A stretch of 52,170 nucleotides of DNA from Alphaproteobacteria bacterium (lineage in GTDB: Bacteria > Desulfobacterota > Binatia > UBA12015), in assembly GCA_017853315.1 (NCBI GenBank), contig JAFMJW010000005.1, positions 1-52,170 on the forward strand, in the 5' to 3' direction. The position numbers and the translations under genes are program-made. Positions 28,323-36,447 of this stretch are shown piece after piece. Every line of letters starts with the position of its first letter. The stretch's first letter is position 1. Below the pieces are notes generated by a model. That model had not been told where the DNA came from, ran no database searches, and saw only the letters and a list, made by a program, of their open reading frames with translations.

Positions 28323-30214
28323 AGAAGCGATCCGGAAGGTCCCGCGGGAGCCGCCGCCCCCGGGTGCGGCCGACGTCGCGCCCGATCGTCGTCGCGATCG
28401 CGGGGCGCCCGAACGCCGGCAAGTCGACGTTGTTCAACCGGCTGTTCGGCCGCAGGCTCGCGATCGTGGACGACACCCCGGGCGTCACGCGGGACGCGAA
28501 TCGCGCGTTGCTGGTCCACGAGGGCCGCAACTGGGAGATGGTCGACACCGGCGGCATCGAGGAGATGGCTCTCGGCTCCGGCCTCGCGGAGCGGGTGCAG
28601 GAGAAGAGCCTCGAGACGCTGCGTGCCGCCGACGCGATCGTGCACCTCGTGGACGGACAGGCCGGGCTCTCCGCCCCGGATCGCGCGGTCGCCGAGCGCA
28701 TCCGCTCGCTCGGAGTCCCGACGCTGCTCGTGGTGAACAAGATCGACCGCCCCGAGCACGCCGTGCGCGCGCTCGAGTTCACCGCGCTCGGCGAGGGCGA
28801 CCCGGTCGTCCTCTCGTCGGCGCACGGGCTCGGGGTGAACGACCTCTGGGAGGGTCTCGAAGCTCTGCTCGATCGCGCCGGGAGACTCCCGCCCGCGGCC
28901 GAGGAGCCCGAGGAGGAGGAGCCGGCGGACGACGAGGCGGAGGAGGGCGACGGCCGCGCCGCGGCCGCGCACGCAGAGGACGAGGAGGACGATGCGGACG
29001 TCGAGGAAGACCACGACGAGGAGGACGGGGAAGAGCCCGACCTCCCCGACGACCGCCCCGCCCGCATCGCGCTCGTCGGCCGGCCGAACGTCGGCAAGTC
29101 GTCGCTCCTGAACCGCCTCGCCGGCTTCGAGCGCAGCATCGTCGACTCGACGCCGGGGACGACCCGCGACCCGATCGACGTCGTCCTCGAGCGCGGCGGA
29201 CGGAGCTACGTCGTGGTGGACACGGCGGGCCTCCGCCGGCCGAGCCGCATCCAGGAGACGATCGAGGGTTACGCGGCCTCGGCGTCGGTACGCGCGATCG
29301 AGCGCGCCGAGGTCGCCGTGCTCGTGCTCGATGCGACCGTCGGCGTGACCGACCAGGACCTGCGCGTGGCGGACCTCGTCTGGCGGCGCGGCCGGGGATT
29401 CGTCGTCGCGGTGAACAAGATCGACCTCGCGCCGACGCTCGCCGCGGAGCAGTGCCACGAGACGATCCTGCGGCGCCTGCCGCAGTGGCCGCCGGTCCCT
29501 CTCGTGCGCCTGAGTGCGCTCGCGGGGACCGGGCTCGGGACGCTGTTCGCGGCGATCGACACGGTCGTCACGGCCTACCGACGGCGGTTCCCGACGCCGC
29601 GCCTGAACGACCTCCTGCATCGCGCGGTGGAGTCGCACGCGCCGCCGCTCGCCGGGGGGCGCGCGTCCAAGTTGATGTACGCAGCCCAGGTCCGGCGCGG
29701 ACCGCACGAGGTCGCGCTCTTCGTCAGCCGTCCCGACGGCTTCACGACCGAGTACCTCCGCTACTTGCGGCACCGCGTCCGGGAGGAATTCGGGCTCGCG
29801 GGCGTGCCGGTGAAACTCGACGTGCGCGCGCGTCCGAGGCCGGTGCGCGAGCGTCCGCCGGGAGCCGAGGCGAGCGGGGCACCCGCGAAGGACGCGGCAC
29901 CTCGTCGGCGAAGGCCCCGCAAGGGGAGCCCCGCTCGTCCGGCGCGCGCCGGGGTGCGCGGCACGACCCCCCGGCCGGCCGCCACCAAGGAGAGAACGAC
30001 GGCGAAGCCGCGCGGGCCGGTGAAGGGAAGACCGACCGGGGCCGGGCCGGGGCGCGGGCGTCCGAAACCGGGAGCCGCCGGTGGGCGCAAGCCACCGCGC
30101 GGCAAGGCGGGTGGGCCCGCGCGCGGCAAGGGCGGCAAGGGTGCGAAGGGCGGGAAGGGCGGCAAGCCCGGAGGCCGTCGCGGCGGTGTGGCCCGGCGCG
30201 GCGGCAAGCGATAA
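28319..30214 (+). CDS. der: ribosome-assembly GTPase Der (EngA) with acidic linker and basic tail
   Basis: Der has two tandem G domains and acts in 50S assembly. G domain 1 at about 23-188 (GRPNAGKS, DTPGVTRD, DTGGIE, NKID), G domain 2 at about 248-420 (GRPNVGKS, DSTPGTTRDPID, DTAGLRR, NKIDL) and a KH-like domain to about residue 503. Two features are unusual. The linker (about 190-245; bases 28886-29053) is almost entirely Glu, Asp, Ala and Pro. After residue 503 about 128 residues (from base 29828) are rich in Arg, Lys, Gly and Pro. The protein has 631 residues where about 440-500 is normal. Start GTG, coupled to era. Confidence 0.95.
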   Translation: MKKRSGRSRGSRRPRVRPTSRPIVVAIAGRPNAGKSTLFNRLFGRRLAIVDDTPGVTRDANRALLVHEGRNWEMVDTGGIEEMALGSGLAERVQEKSLETLRAADAIVHLVDGQAGLSAPDRAVAERIRSLGVPTLLVVNKIDRPEHAVRALEFTALGEGDPVVLSSAHGLGVNDLWEGLEALLDRAGRLPPAAEEPEEEEPADDEAEEGDGRAAAAHAEDEEDDADVEEDHDEEDGEEPDLPDDRPARIALVGRPNVGKSSLLNRLAGFERSIVDSTPGTTRDPIDVVLERGGRSYVVVDTAGLRRPSRIQETIEGYAASASVRAIERAEVAVLVLDATVGVTDQDLRVADLVWRRGRGFVVAVNKIDLAPTLAAEQCHETILRRLPQWPPVPLVRLSALAGTGLGTLFAAIDTVVTAYRRRFPTPRLNDLLHRAVESHAPPLAGGRASKLMYAAQVRRGPHEVALFVSRPDGFTTEYLRYLRHRVREEFGLAGVPVKLDVRARPRPVRERPPGAEASGAPAKDAAPRRRRPRKGSPARPARAGVRGTTPRPAATKERTTAKPRGPVKGRPTGAGPGRGRPKPGAAGGRKPPRGKAGGPARGKGGKGAKGGKGGKPGGRRGGVARRGGKR

Positions 30215-30225
30215 GGACGCCCGCC

Positions 30226-30804
30226 ATGGCTCTCCTCGACCGCAACCACAGCGTCGTCGTCGTGATCGACGTCCAGGAGAAATACCTCCCGCACCTCCAC
30301 GAGGCCGAGCGCGTCGTGGAGGGCTGTCGCCGCCTGATCGAGGGGGCGAAACTCGTCGGCGTCCCGCTGCTGCCGACCGAGCAGTACCCGAAGGGGCTCG
30401 GGCCCACCGCGACGACGCTCCACGACGCGCTGCCATCGGGTTGCGTCCCGATCGAGAAGTCGACGCTCTCCTGCCTCGGGTGTGCCGACTTCGCGCGTGC
30501 GCTCGAGGCGAGCGGACGGCGGCAGGTGGTCGTCGCCGGCATCGAGGCGCACGCCTGCGTGAGCCAGACCGTCCACGAGTTGCTCGCCACGGGCTACGAG
30601 GTCCACCTGGTCGTCGACGCCGTGTCCGCTCGCTTCCCGCGCGACTACCGGGTCGCGCTGCGGCGGCTGGAGGCGGCCGGCGCGATCCCGACCACGGTCG
30701 AAGCCGTGCTGCTCGAGTGGGTCCGGTCGGCGGACTCGCCCGACTTCCAGGGCGTCCGTCGGATCATCCGCGACCCGTTGCCGGGTACCCCTTCGGGCGA
30801 CTGA
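30226..30804 (+). CDS. isochorismatase-family cysteine hydrolase
   Basis: A 192-residue hydrolase of the ISOC/YcaC type. The Asp-Lys-Cys triad is visible as D15 (VVVIDVQEKY), K78 (PIEKSTLSCL) and C111 (AGIEAHACVSQTVHELL), with EQYPKGLGPT near residue 55. Family members cleave isochorismate, nicotinamide or small amides; the substrate cannot be told from sequence. ATG 30226, 11 bases after der, with an AAGGA ribosome-binding site. The next gene, an aldolase-dehydrogenase fusion, follows after 14 bases, so the two probably form the end of this unit. Confidence 0.88.
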   Translation: MALLDRNHSVVVVIDVQEKYLPHLHEAERVVEGCRRLIEGAKLVGVPLLPTEQYPKGLGPTATTLHDALPSGCVPIEKSTLSCLGCADFARALEASGRRQVVVAGIEAHACVSQTVHELLATGYEVHLVVDAVSARFPRDYRVALRRLEAAGAIPTTVEAVLLEWVRSADSPDFQGVRRIIRDPLPGTPSGD

Positions 30805-30818
30805 GCAGGAGAATTCCC

Positions 30819-32942
30819 ATGCAGAGCCGCTGGTCCGACGACGAGGCCCGTTCGTTCGTCGAGCGCTGGGCCGACGCGGGCGAACCGCTCGCGCTGCGCG
30901 TCTACACCTCGCGCCTGGTCGGGGCGGAGCCCGACCTGGTCATGCACGGCGGCGGCAACACCTCCGTGAAGATCGTCCGGCCGGACGTGCTCGGCGAGCC
31001 GGTCGAGGCGATCTGCGTGAAGGGCAGCGGATGGGATCTCGACTCGATCGAGCCGCGGGGCCTTCCCGCGATGCGGCTCGACGGGCTCCGTCGCCTGCGC
31101 GCGCTCGGCTCGCTCTCCGACGAGGAGATGGTGAACCAGCAGCGGACCCACCTCTTCGACTCGACCTCGCCGAATCCCTCCGTGGAGACCCTGCTGCACG
31201 CCTTCCTGCCCCACCGGTTCATCGATCACACCCACGCCGACGCGATCCTCGCGCTCACGAACCAGCCCGACGGCGAGCGGCTCGTGCGCGAGGTGCTGGG
31301 CGACGACGTGGTGATCGTGCCCTACGTGATGCCGGGGTTCGCGCTCGCGAAGCTCGCGGCCGAGGCCTTCGAGCGCCGGCCCGACGCCCGCGGCATGGTG
31401 CTGATGAAGCACGGGCTCTTCTCCTTCGGTGACGATGCGCGCACGAGCTACGAGCGCACGATCGCCATGGTGGACGCAGCCGAGCGCTTTCTTGCCGCGA
31501 AGACGGCGGGACGTCTGCCGAAGCCGCTCGCGGCGAGCGAGGCGGAGTCCGGACTCGCCGCGGCGCGCCGCGACGCCGCGCGAATCGCGCCCGTACTCCG
31601 TGGGCTCCTGGCCCGCCCGAGCGGCGATCCCGACCGCCCCTGGCGGCGGGTCATCCTCGAGCACCGCGCGACGCCCGAGGCGCTCGCGCTGCTCGGGGCG
31701 CCGGAGTGCGAAGCGCTGTCGCGGCGCGGGCCGCTCACGCCCGACCACGTGATCCGGACCAAGGCCGAGCCGCTGTTCGTGCGACTCGACGCGAAGGCGC
31801 CCGAGGCGGTGCTGCGCGAGACGCTGTCGGCGGCGATCGAGGACTTCCGCCGGCGCTACGACGCCTACTTCGAGAAGCAGGTCGCGGCGAAGGGGGTCTC
31901 GCGCACGAAGCTCGACCCCGACCCGCGGGTGATCCTCGTCCCCGGCATCGGGATCTTCGCCGCCGGGAAGAGCCGCAAGGACGCGGCGATCGCAGCCGAC
32001 CTCTCCGAGCACACGCTGCGGGTGAAGGCCCAGGCCGACGCGCTGGGCCGCTACGAGCCGCTCGCCGACGGCGACCTGTTCGACATGGAGTACTGGAGCC
32101 TCGAGCAGGCGAAGCTCGGCAAGGAGGCGGAGAAGCCGCTCGCGCGCCAGGTGGCGCTCGTCACCGGGGCGGCCGGGGCGATCGGCGTCGGCATCTGCCT
32201 CGAGCTCGCCCGGGCGGGTGCGCACGTCGTCCTGGCCGACGTCGACGAGAAGGGGCTCGAGGCGGCACGCGCGAAGGTCGCGGCGGCAGGCGGCGGAGCG
32301 GCGGTGGCCGCCGTCCGGATGGACGTGACCGACGAGCGTTCGGTCGCGGCGGCCTTCGCCGAGGCGTGCCGCACCTTCGGCGGGGTGGACGTGGTCGTGC
32401 CGAACGCCGGCATCGCCTACGTCGCCTCGCTGGCGGAGAGCGAGGCCGACCGCTTCCGGCGGGTGATCGACGTGAACCTCTCCGGCTACTTCCTGACGAT
32501 GCGCGGCGCGATCCCGGTCCTGCGCGCGCAGGGGACGGCCGGCAACGTGGTCGTGAACGCGTCGAAGAACGTGTTCGGCCCCGGGGCCGACTTCGGCGCC
32601 TACAGCGCCTCCAAGGCGGGCGGGCACCAGCTCGGCAAGGTCGCCGCGATCGAGCTCGCGCCGCTCGGCATCCGGGTGAACATGATCAACGCCGACGCGG
32701 TGTTCGCCGAGGGCGACACCCCCTCAGGTCTCTGGAGGGAGATCGGCGACGACCGGGCGCGGTCCAAGGGCATCGAGCCGGGCAGGCTCGAAGACCACTA
32801 CCGCGAGCGGAACCTGCTGCGGGCCCGGATCACCGGCGCCCACGTGGGCCGGGCGGTGGTCTTCTTCGCGTCGAACGAGACGCCGACGACGGGCGCCACG
32901 CTGCCGGTCGACGGCGGGGTCGCGGCGGCCTTCCCGCGCTGA
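30819..32942 (+). CDS. fused class II aldolase / short-chain dehydrogenase
   Basis: A 707-residue fusion. The N-terminal class II aldolase/adducin domain (about 15-250) has GGGNTSVK, the zinc-ligand stretch FIDHTHADAILALTN, and a further ligand in LMKHGLFSFGDDA. The C-terminal SDR (about 445-705) has the NAD(P)-binding TGAAGAIGVG, NAGIAYV, VVNASKNV and the catalytic YSASKAG. The layout matches the family annotated as bifunctional rhamnulose-phosphate aldolase/alcohol dehydrogenase, but no rhamnose genes are nearby, so the sugar is unknown. ATG 30819, preceded by GCAGGAGAAT, a good ribosome-binding site. Confidence 0.9.
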   Translation: MQSRWSDDEARSFVERWADAGEPLALRVYTSRLVGAEPDLVMHGGGNTSVKIVRPDVLGEPVEAICVKGSGWDLDSIEPRGLPAMRLDGLRRLRALGSLSDEEMVNQQRTHLFDSTSPNPSVETLLHAFLPHRFIDHTHADAILALTNQPDGERLVREVLGDDVVIVPYVMPGFALAKLAAEAFERRPDARGMVLMKHGLFSFGDDARTSYERTIAMVDAAERFLAAKTAGRLPKPLAASEAESGLAAARRDAARIAPVLRGLLARPSGDPDRPWRRVILEHRATPEALALLGAPECEALSRRGPLTPDHVIRTKAEPLFVRLDAKAPEAVLRETLSAAIEDFRRRYDAYFEKQVAAKGVSRTKLDPDPRVILVPGIGIFAAGKSRKDAAIAADLSEHTLRVKAQADALGRYEPLADGDLFDMEYWSLEQAKLGKEAEKPLARQVALVTGAAGAIGVGICLELARAGAHVVLADVDEKGLEAARAKVAAAGGGAAVAAVRMDVTDERSVAAAFAEACRTFGGVDVVVPNAGIAYVASLAESEADRFRRVIDVNLSGYFLTMRGAIPVLRAQGTAGNVVVNASKNVFGPGADFGAYSASKAGGHQLGKVAAIELAPLGIRVNMINADAVFAEGDTPSGLWREIGDDRARSKGIEPGRLEDHYRERNLLRARITGAHVGRAVVFFASNETPTTGATLPVDGGVAAAFPR

Positions 32943-33008
32943 GGCCTCGGTTCCGCGAAAGGCCCTGATTTCCGGGCCCTTGGGCGGAGCGGGGGCGAGA
33001 AATCCGCC

Positions 33009-33037
33009 TTGAGCGGGCGCCGCGCTTCGTATTGAAT
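33009..33037 (+). promoter_or_regulatory. sigma-70-like promoter for the secreted beta-helix gene
   Basis: TTGAGC (33009-33014), 17 bases, then TTGAAT (33032-33037). Matches 4 of 6 at each hexamer, in a locally AT-richer patch. The predicted start near 33044 would leave a leader of about 40 bases before the GTG at 33083. Confidence 0.4.
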
Positions 33038-33082
33038 CGCCCACGGGAGACGGCCCTTTCGCGGGTCGTCGCCCGGAGTCCG

Positions 33083-35143
33083 GTGACCATCGTGGTGACA
33101 CGCCCGTCGCTTCCGCGGAGGCTCACGCTTCTCGTGACGGCCCTCGTCCTGGGCCTCCCGGGGGTGGTGCGAGCCCAGGCCGGGCACCCGCTCTACGCGT
33201 GTGCGAACCGCCTGGCCGGCGACCTCCGGGACTTCTCCGGCGGCCTCGTCGACGCGGTGGCGACCTGCGCGACCACGCGGCTGCGCACGGCCGGCGTCGG
33301 GAACTGCGCGAACGACGCGGCCGTGCTGGCCAAGATCGACGGCTTCGCCGCGACCTTCGCCGACGACCTGACCCGCTGTTCCGCGGCTGAGGTCCGGGCC
33401 CTGTGCTCCTTCGAGGCGAGGGATCTCGCGCACCTCGTGCCCGCGGTGACCGGGGCCGAGGTCGCGCAGAGCGTGCGGCGGCGGCTGCTCTCGCTGGTCC
33501 TCGACTTCTTCGAGACCCCCCAGCCGGGATGTGCCCGCCCCGCTGTCAAGGTCTCGACCGGCGCGGCGGAGTGCGCCGACAAGATCCGCACGGTGCTGGT
33601 CGACCAGTCCGACGCGCTCGCGGGCGAGTACTTCTCCTGCGAGCTGAAGAACCTCGGCAGCAGCATCGCGTGCGTCGACCCCGACGCCGGCGACCCGAAC
33701 TCGAGCGACCTCGAGAGCGGCATCGCGGGCGTGCTCTCCGACGTGTCGGCGATCTCGAACCGCTGCGACGACGCGAAGGTCGTGGCGATCGGTTGCCCGC
33801 TCGGCGAGAACACGATCGCCGGGCTCGTGGCCGCGTTCCAGGCGCGGCTGGGCGAGTTCGTCGCGAAGCTCAACCTCGAGACGTTCCACGCCTCCTGCCG
33901 CACCGACCCCGACGGGACCGAGCCGCCGCTCGTGCCGGCGGACGCGACGCTCGAGCCGAGTCTCAAGAAGGTGAAGGTCTCCTGCGGACAGGTGCTCGAC
34001 GCGAAGTTCTTCGGCGGCGACAAGGGCCTGTCCTTCGACACCGACCTCGACTGCAGCCCCGCGAACTCGGCGACAGACGGCATCGTGGTCGCCGCGTCGG
34101 GTGTCCGGATCAACGGTCGGGGCAAGGCCTGGAGCATCACCGGCCCGGGGAGTCGCAGGTACCGGACGGGCGCGGGCATCCGGATCGCCCCGGGCGTCTC
34201 CAACGTGAAGGTGCTGGGATTCCGCAAGATCCAGTACTTCGGCGCCGGTGTCGCGGCCGACGCCCCGGCCAACCGCGGGTTGCGCGTCGCGAACTCGGTC
34301 CTGTTCCGGAACGTCGATGCGGGCGTGCGGTCGGCCGGCCGTCGAACGGCGATCGTCGAGTCGGTCGCGGACCGAAACGGCATCGGCTTCGACCTCTCCG
34401 GCGACGGCACGATCGTCTCCCGGTCGGAGGCGCGCCGCTCCGAGCCGCAGGGCACGGTCGTCGGTGTGCCGACGTCGCCCGGCGTCGGCATCCGCCTCGG
34501 CGGGACGGATCGCAACCTGAGCGGGGCGTCGGTCCGGGTCTACAACACGAGCCTGGTGACCGAGAACGCGATCGGTGTCCAGATGCTCGGCGACAAGGGC
34601 TCCCTCGAGGGGATCTCCGTGCACTCGAACCTGGGCGACGGCGTGCAGGTCGGCGGCACGGGCAACGTGGTCCGCGACGTCTCGGTGAAACTGAACGGCG
34701 GCCATGGCGTGTCGGTGACCGGCGTGGGCAGCGTCCTCGACGGGGTCGGCAGCGACGAGAACGCCTTCTCCGGCTTCGACGTCTCCGGCCCGGGCACGAC
34801 GATCGTGCAGTGCGGTGCGGGCTCGCCCGGCGACAAGGGGAACGGGCTCGACGGCTTCCACGTGAGCGGGGCCGGGGCGATCCTCGACACGAACCGCGCG
34901 GAGGCCAACGTGCTCACGGGCTTCGCGATCCTCGCGCCTACGGCGCTCTTCGTAGGCAACAAGTCGCAGGGAAACCTGATCGGCTACATCTTCCAGGGGG
35001 GCGGGAGCACGCTCGCCTCGAACTCCGCCGAGTTCAACCTCGGCGACGAGTTCCGGATCGCGCCGAACAACGTCGACGGCAAGAGCAACAAGGCGAACGG
35101 GTCGGGCTTCGCCTTCGGCGCAGCCGGACTCACGATCCACTGA
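33083..35143 (+). CDS. secreted protein with Cys-rich N-terminal region and parallel beta-helix
   Basis: A 686-residue exported protein. Residues 1-33 look like a signal peptide (RR, then LTLLVTALVLGLPG, cleavage after RAQA). Residues 34-320 contain about 15 cysteines in a helical region (CANRLAGDLRDF, NCANDAAVLAKIDGF, CSAAEVRALCSF, CADKIRTVL), probably disulfide-bonded. Residues 330-680 form a right-handed parallel beta-helix with recurring short strand-turn units (VAASGVRINGRGKAW, VNSVLFRNVDAG, VHSNLGDGVQVGGTGNVV, VKLNGGHGVSVTGVGSVLDG). No lyase catalytic pattern is recognised. GTG 33083 chosen for the GGAG before it and the promoter upstream; GTGs at 33092 and 33095 are alternatives. Transcribed alone. 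Confidence 0.82.
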   Translation: MTIVVTRPSLPRRLTLLVTALVLGLPGVVRAQAGHPLYACANRLAGDLRDFSGGLVDAVATCATTRLRTAGVGNCANDAAVLAKIDGFAATFADDLTRCSAAEVRALCSFEARDLAHLVPAVTGAEVAQSVRRRLLSLVLDFFETPQPGCARPAVKVSTGAAECADKIRTVLVDQSDALAGEYFSCELKNLGSSIACVDPDAGDPNSSDLESGIAGVLSDVSAISNRCDDAKVVAIGCPLGENTIAGLVAAFQARLGEFVAKLNLETFHASCRTDPDGTEPPLVPADATLEPSLKKVKVSCGQVLDAKFFGGDKGLSFDTDLDCSPANSATDGIVVAASGVRINGRGKAWSITGPGSRRYRTGAGIRIAPGVSNVKVLGFRKIQYFGAGVAADAPANRGLRVANSVLFRNVDAGVRSAGRRTAIVESVADRNGIGFDLSGDGTIVSRSEARRSEPQGTVVGVPTSPGVGIRLGGTDRNLSGASVRVYNTSLVTENAIGVQMLGDKGSLEGISVHSNLGDGVQVGGTGNVVRDVSVKLNGGHGVSVTGVGSVLDGVGSDENAFSGFDVSGPGTTIVQCGAGSPGDKGNGLDGFHVSGAGAILDTNRAEANVLTGFAILAPTALFVGNKSQGNLIGYIFQGGGSTLASNSAEFNLGDEFRIAPNNVDGKSNKANGSGFAFGAAGLTIH

Positions 35144-35188
35144 ACCCGCTCTCCGGCGAGAGGGGGAAGGGGGTGGCGGGGTCGACCC

Positions 35189-35377
35189 TCAGCGCGCGAC
35201 GGGCGGTGCGGCGTCGACCTTGCGGACCGCCGACTCCCGGATCACGCGGCGGACGCCTGCCCCGGACTCGATCACGACGTTCGGAGGACGGATCTCGACG
35301 ATCGTGAAAGGGCCGGGCTCGGTCATGCCGACGACCAGGTCGCCCACCATGAGTCCGTCGTCGTCGCCGATCGCCAT
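35189..35377 (-). CDS. small hypothetical protein
   Basis: A 62-residue protein without a family assignment. It reads as one small beta fold: GDLVVGMTEPGPFTIVEI, PPNVVIES, AGVRRVIRESAVRKVD, with alternating hydrophobic residues as in SH3-like barrels. ATG at 35377 follows a GAGGGGG ribosome-binding stretch. It stands alone between the beta-helix gene (convergent) and the tRNA-Ser genes on the same strand. The amino-acid pattern and ribosome-binding site favour a real gene; the length leaves doubt. Confidence 0.6.
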   Translation of the reverse strand: MAIGDDDGLMVGDLVVGMTEPGPFTIVEIRPPNVVIESGAGVRRVIRESAVRKVDAAPPVAR

Positions 35378-35452
35378 GCATCCCCCTCGCGGCGGGCGGA
35401 GTGGACCGCCCGCGCTGTCGTTCAGGTAAGCGAGCCACGAGGGGTCGGCAAG

Positions 35453-35541
35453 CGGAGGGGGTGGGATTCGAACCCACGAGAGCCCGCGAAGGCCCTGCCG
35501 GTTTTCAAGACCGGTGCCATCAACCACTCGGCCACCCCTCC
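35453..35541 (-). tRNA. tRNA-Ser (UGA)
   Basis: Minus-strand class II cloverleaf of 89 bases: acceptor GGAGGGG (ending at 35541) with CCCCTCC (35454-35460), D-arm GCCGAG-type, anticodon stem CCGGT/ACCGG with loop CTTGAAA (anticodon TGA), long variable arm, T-loop TTCGAAT and discriminator G at 35453. CCA is not encoded. Confidence 0.95.
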
Positions 35542-35659
35542 AGCCGACGGACCCGCCGCGGAGCGGGCGCCCTTCGGATACCAGCCTCGGGTCGACGAAG
35601 CACGAAGCGGTCGCGGGTGGCGCGGACCGGAGGCGGCCGCGGGCTCGGGAGGTGGGGAG

Positions 35660-35748
35660 CGGAGAGAGAGGGATTCGAACCCTCGATACGGTGTTACCCG
35701 TATACACGCTTAGCAGGCGTGCGCCTTCGACCACTCGGCCATCTCTCC
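35660..35748 (-). tRNA. tRNA-Ser (GCU)
   Basis: Minus-strand class II cloverleaf of 89 bases: acceptor GGAGAGA/TCTCTCC, anticodon stem CACGC/GCGTG with loop CTGCTAA (anticodon GCT), long variable arm, T-arm GAGGG-TTCGAAT-CCCTC and discriminator G at 35660. It lies 118 bases upstream of the other tRNA-Ser on the same strand; the spacer holds nothing I recognise. Confidence 0.95.
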
Positions 35749-35833
35749 AGATGGGTGAGGAGGTACTCCGCGGCCCGCCGTGCTTCAAGCGGCCCGGCGC
35801 CGCCGGGCGCGCGCGACCGACGCTCCGCCGGGC

Positions 35834-35862
35834 TGGACACGCCCGGGTGCGACGGGTACGAG
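35834..35862 (+). promoter_or_regulatory. possible promoter of tRNA-Arg
   Basis: TGGACA (35834-35839; 5 of 6 to TTGACA), 17 bases, then TACGAG (35857-35862; 3 of 6 to TATAAT). The predicted start near 35869 is ten bases before the mature tRNA 5' end. Weak -10, so only tentative. Confidence 0.35.
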
Positions 35863-35878
35863 CGGGGAGCCATCCGAT

Positions 35879-35952
<74 letters not shown>

Positions 35953-35960
35953 CTCGAGGA

Positions 35961-35987
35961 ACCCCCCGGGAAACCGGGGGGTTTTTT
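35961..35987 (+). terminator. rho-independent terminator of tRNA-Arg
   Basis: CCCCCCGG (35962-35969), loop GAAA, CCGGGGGG (35974-35981), then six T (35982-35987). Perfect eight-pair G/C stem with a tetraloop. It is the clearest intrinsic terminator in the window. Confidence 0.95.
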
Positions 35988-36050
35988 CGTCCGGGGGGAA
36001 GACCCGTCGGAGGCTTGCGCGACTCGACGGCGTCGGCGAAGGTCCGCGCC

Positions 36051-36377
36051 ATGCCCGCACCCGAGCGCTTCGAGAACGTCACCGCCGTCGCCAAGGCCAA
36101 CGTCTACTTCGACGGCCGCGTCGTGAGCCACACGATCCACCTCCCCGGCGGCGAGAGGAAGACCCTGGGGCTCATCTACCCCGGCAGGTTCCATTTCGGG
36201 ACCGAGGCCGCCGAGCGCATGGAGATCGTCGCCGGCGCCTGCCGGGTGAAGGTCGACGGGTCCGGCCGGGTCGACGAGTACGGGGCGGGACAGACCTTCG
36301 AGGTGCCCGCGAATTCCGGCTTCGACATCGAGGTCGCCTCGGGCCTCTGCGAGTACGTCTGCTCGTTCCTGCCCTGA
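36051..36377 (+). CDS. ppnP: pyrimidine/purine nucleoside phosphorylase PpnP (DUF1255)
   Basis: PpnP is a small cupin-fold enzyme that splits nucleosides with phosphate. The 108-residue protein matches the family along its length: [65 protein letters not shown] and [10 protein letters not shown] chose the ATG at 36051, preceded by GAAGG, since an upstream start (36015) would add 12 unconserved residues. Members are about 94-105 residues. It stands alone between the tRNA-Arg terminator and the acyl-CoA dehydrogenase gene. Confidence 0.9.
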   Translation: MPAPERFENVTAVAKANVYFDGRVVSHTIHLPGGERKTLGLIYPGRFHFGTEAAERMEIVAGACRVKVDGSGRVDEYGAGQTFEVPANSGFDIEVASGLCEYVCSFLP

Positions 36378-36447
36378 CCGGGGCCTGCTTCCCCGGGGGC
36401 CGGGCGGCCCGTGCGAGCGGTCGCGCGGATCGCTAGGAGAGCCGGCC

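Noticed and set aside
29828-30211. The Gly/Lys/Arg-rich 3' part of der as a frameshift product
   Set aside because: It stays in the der frame up to a normal stop before a gene with its own ribosome-binding site, and the lysine-rich pattern is maintained; no competing frame continues the domain.
33032-33083. TTG at 33032 as start of the secreted protein
   Set aside because: It overlaps a promoter-like -10 hexamer, has no ribosome-binding site and would bury the signal peptide behind 17 extra residues.
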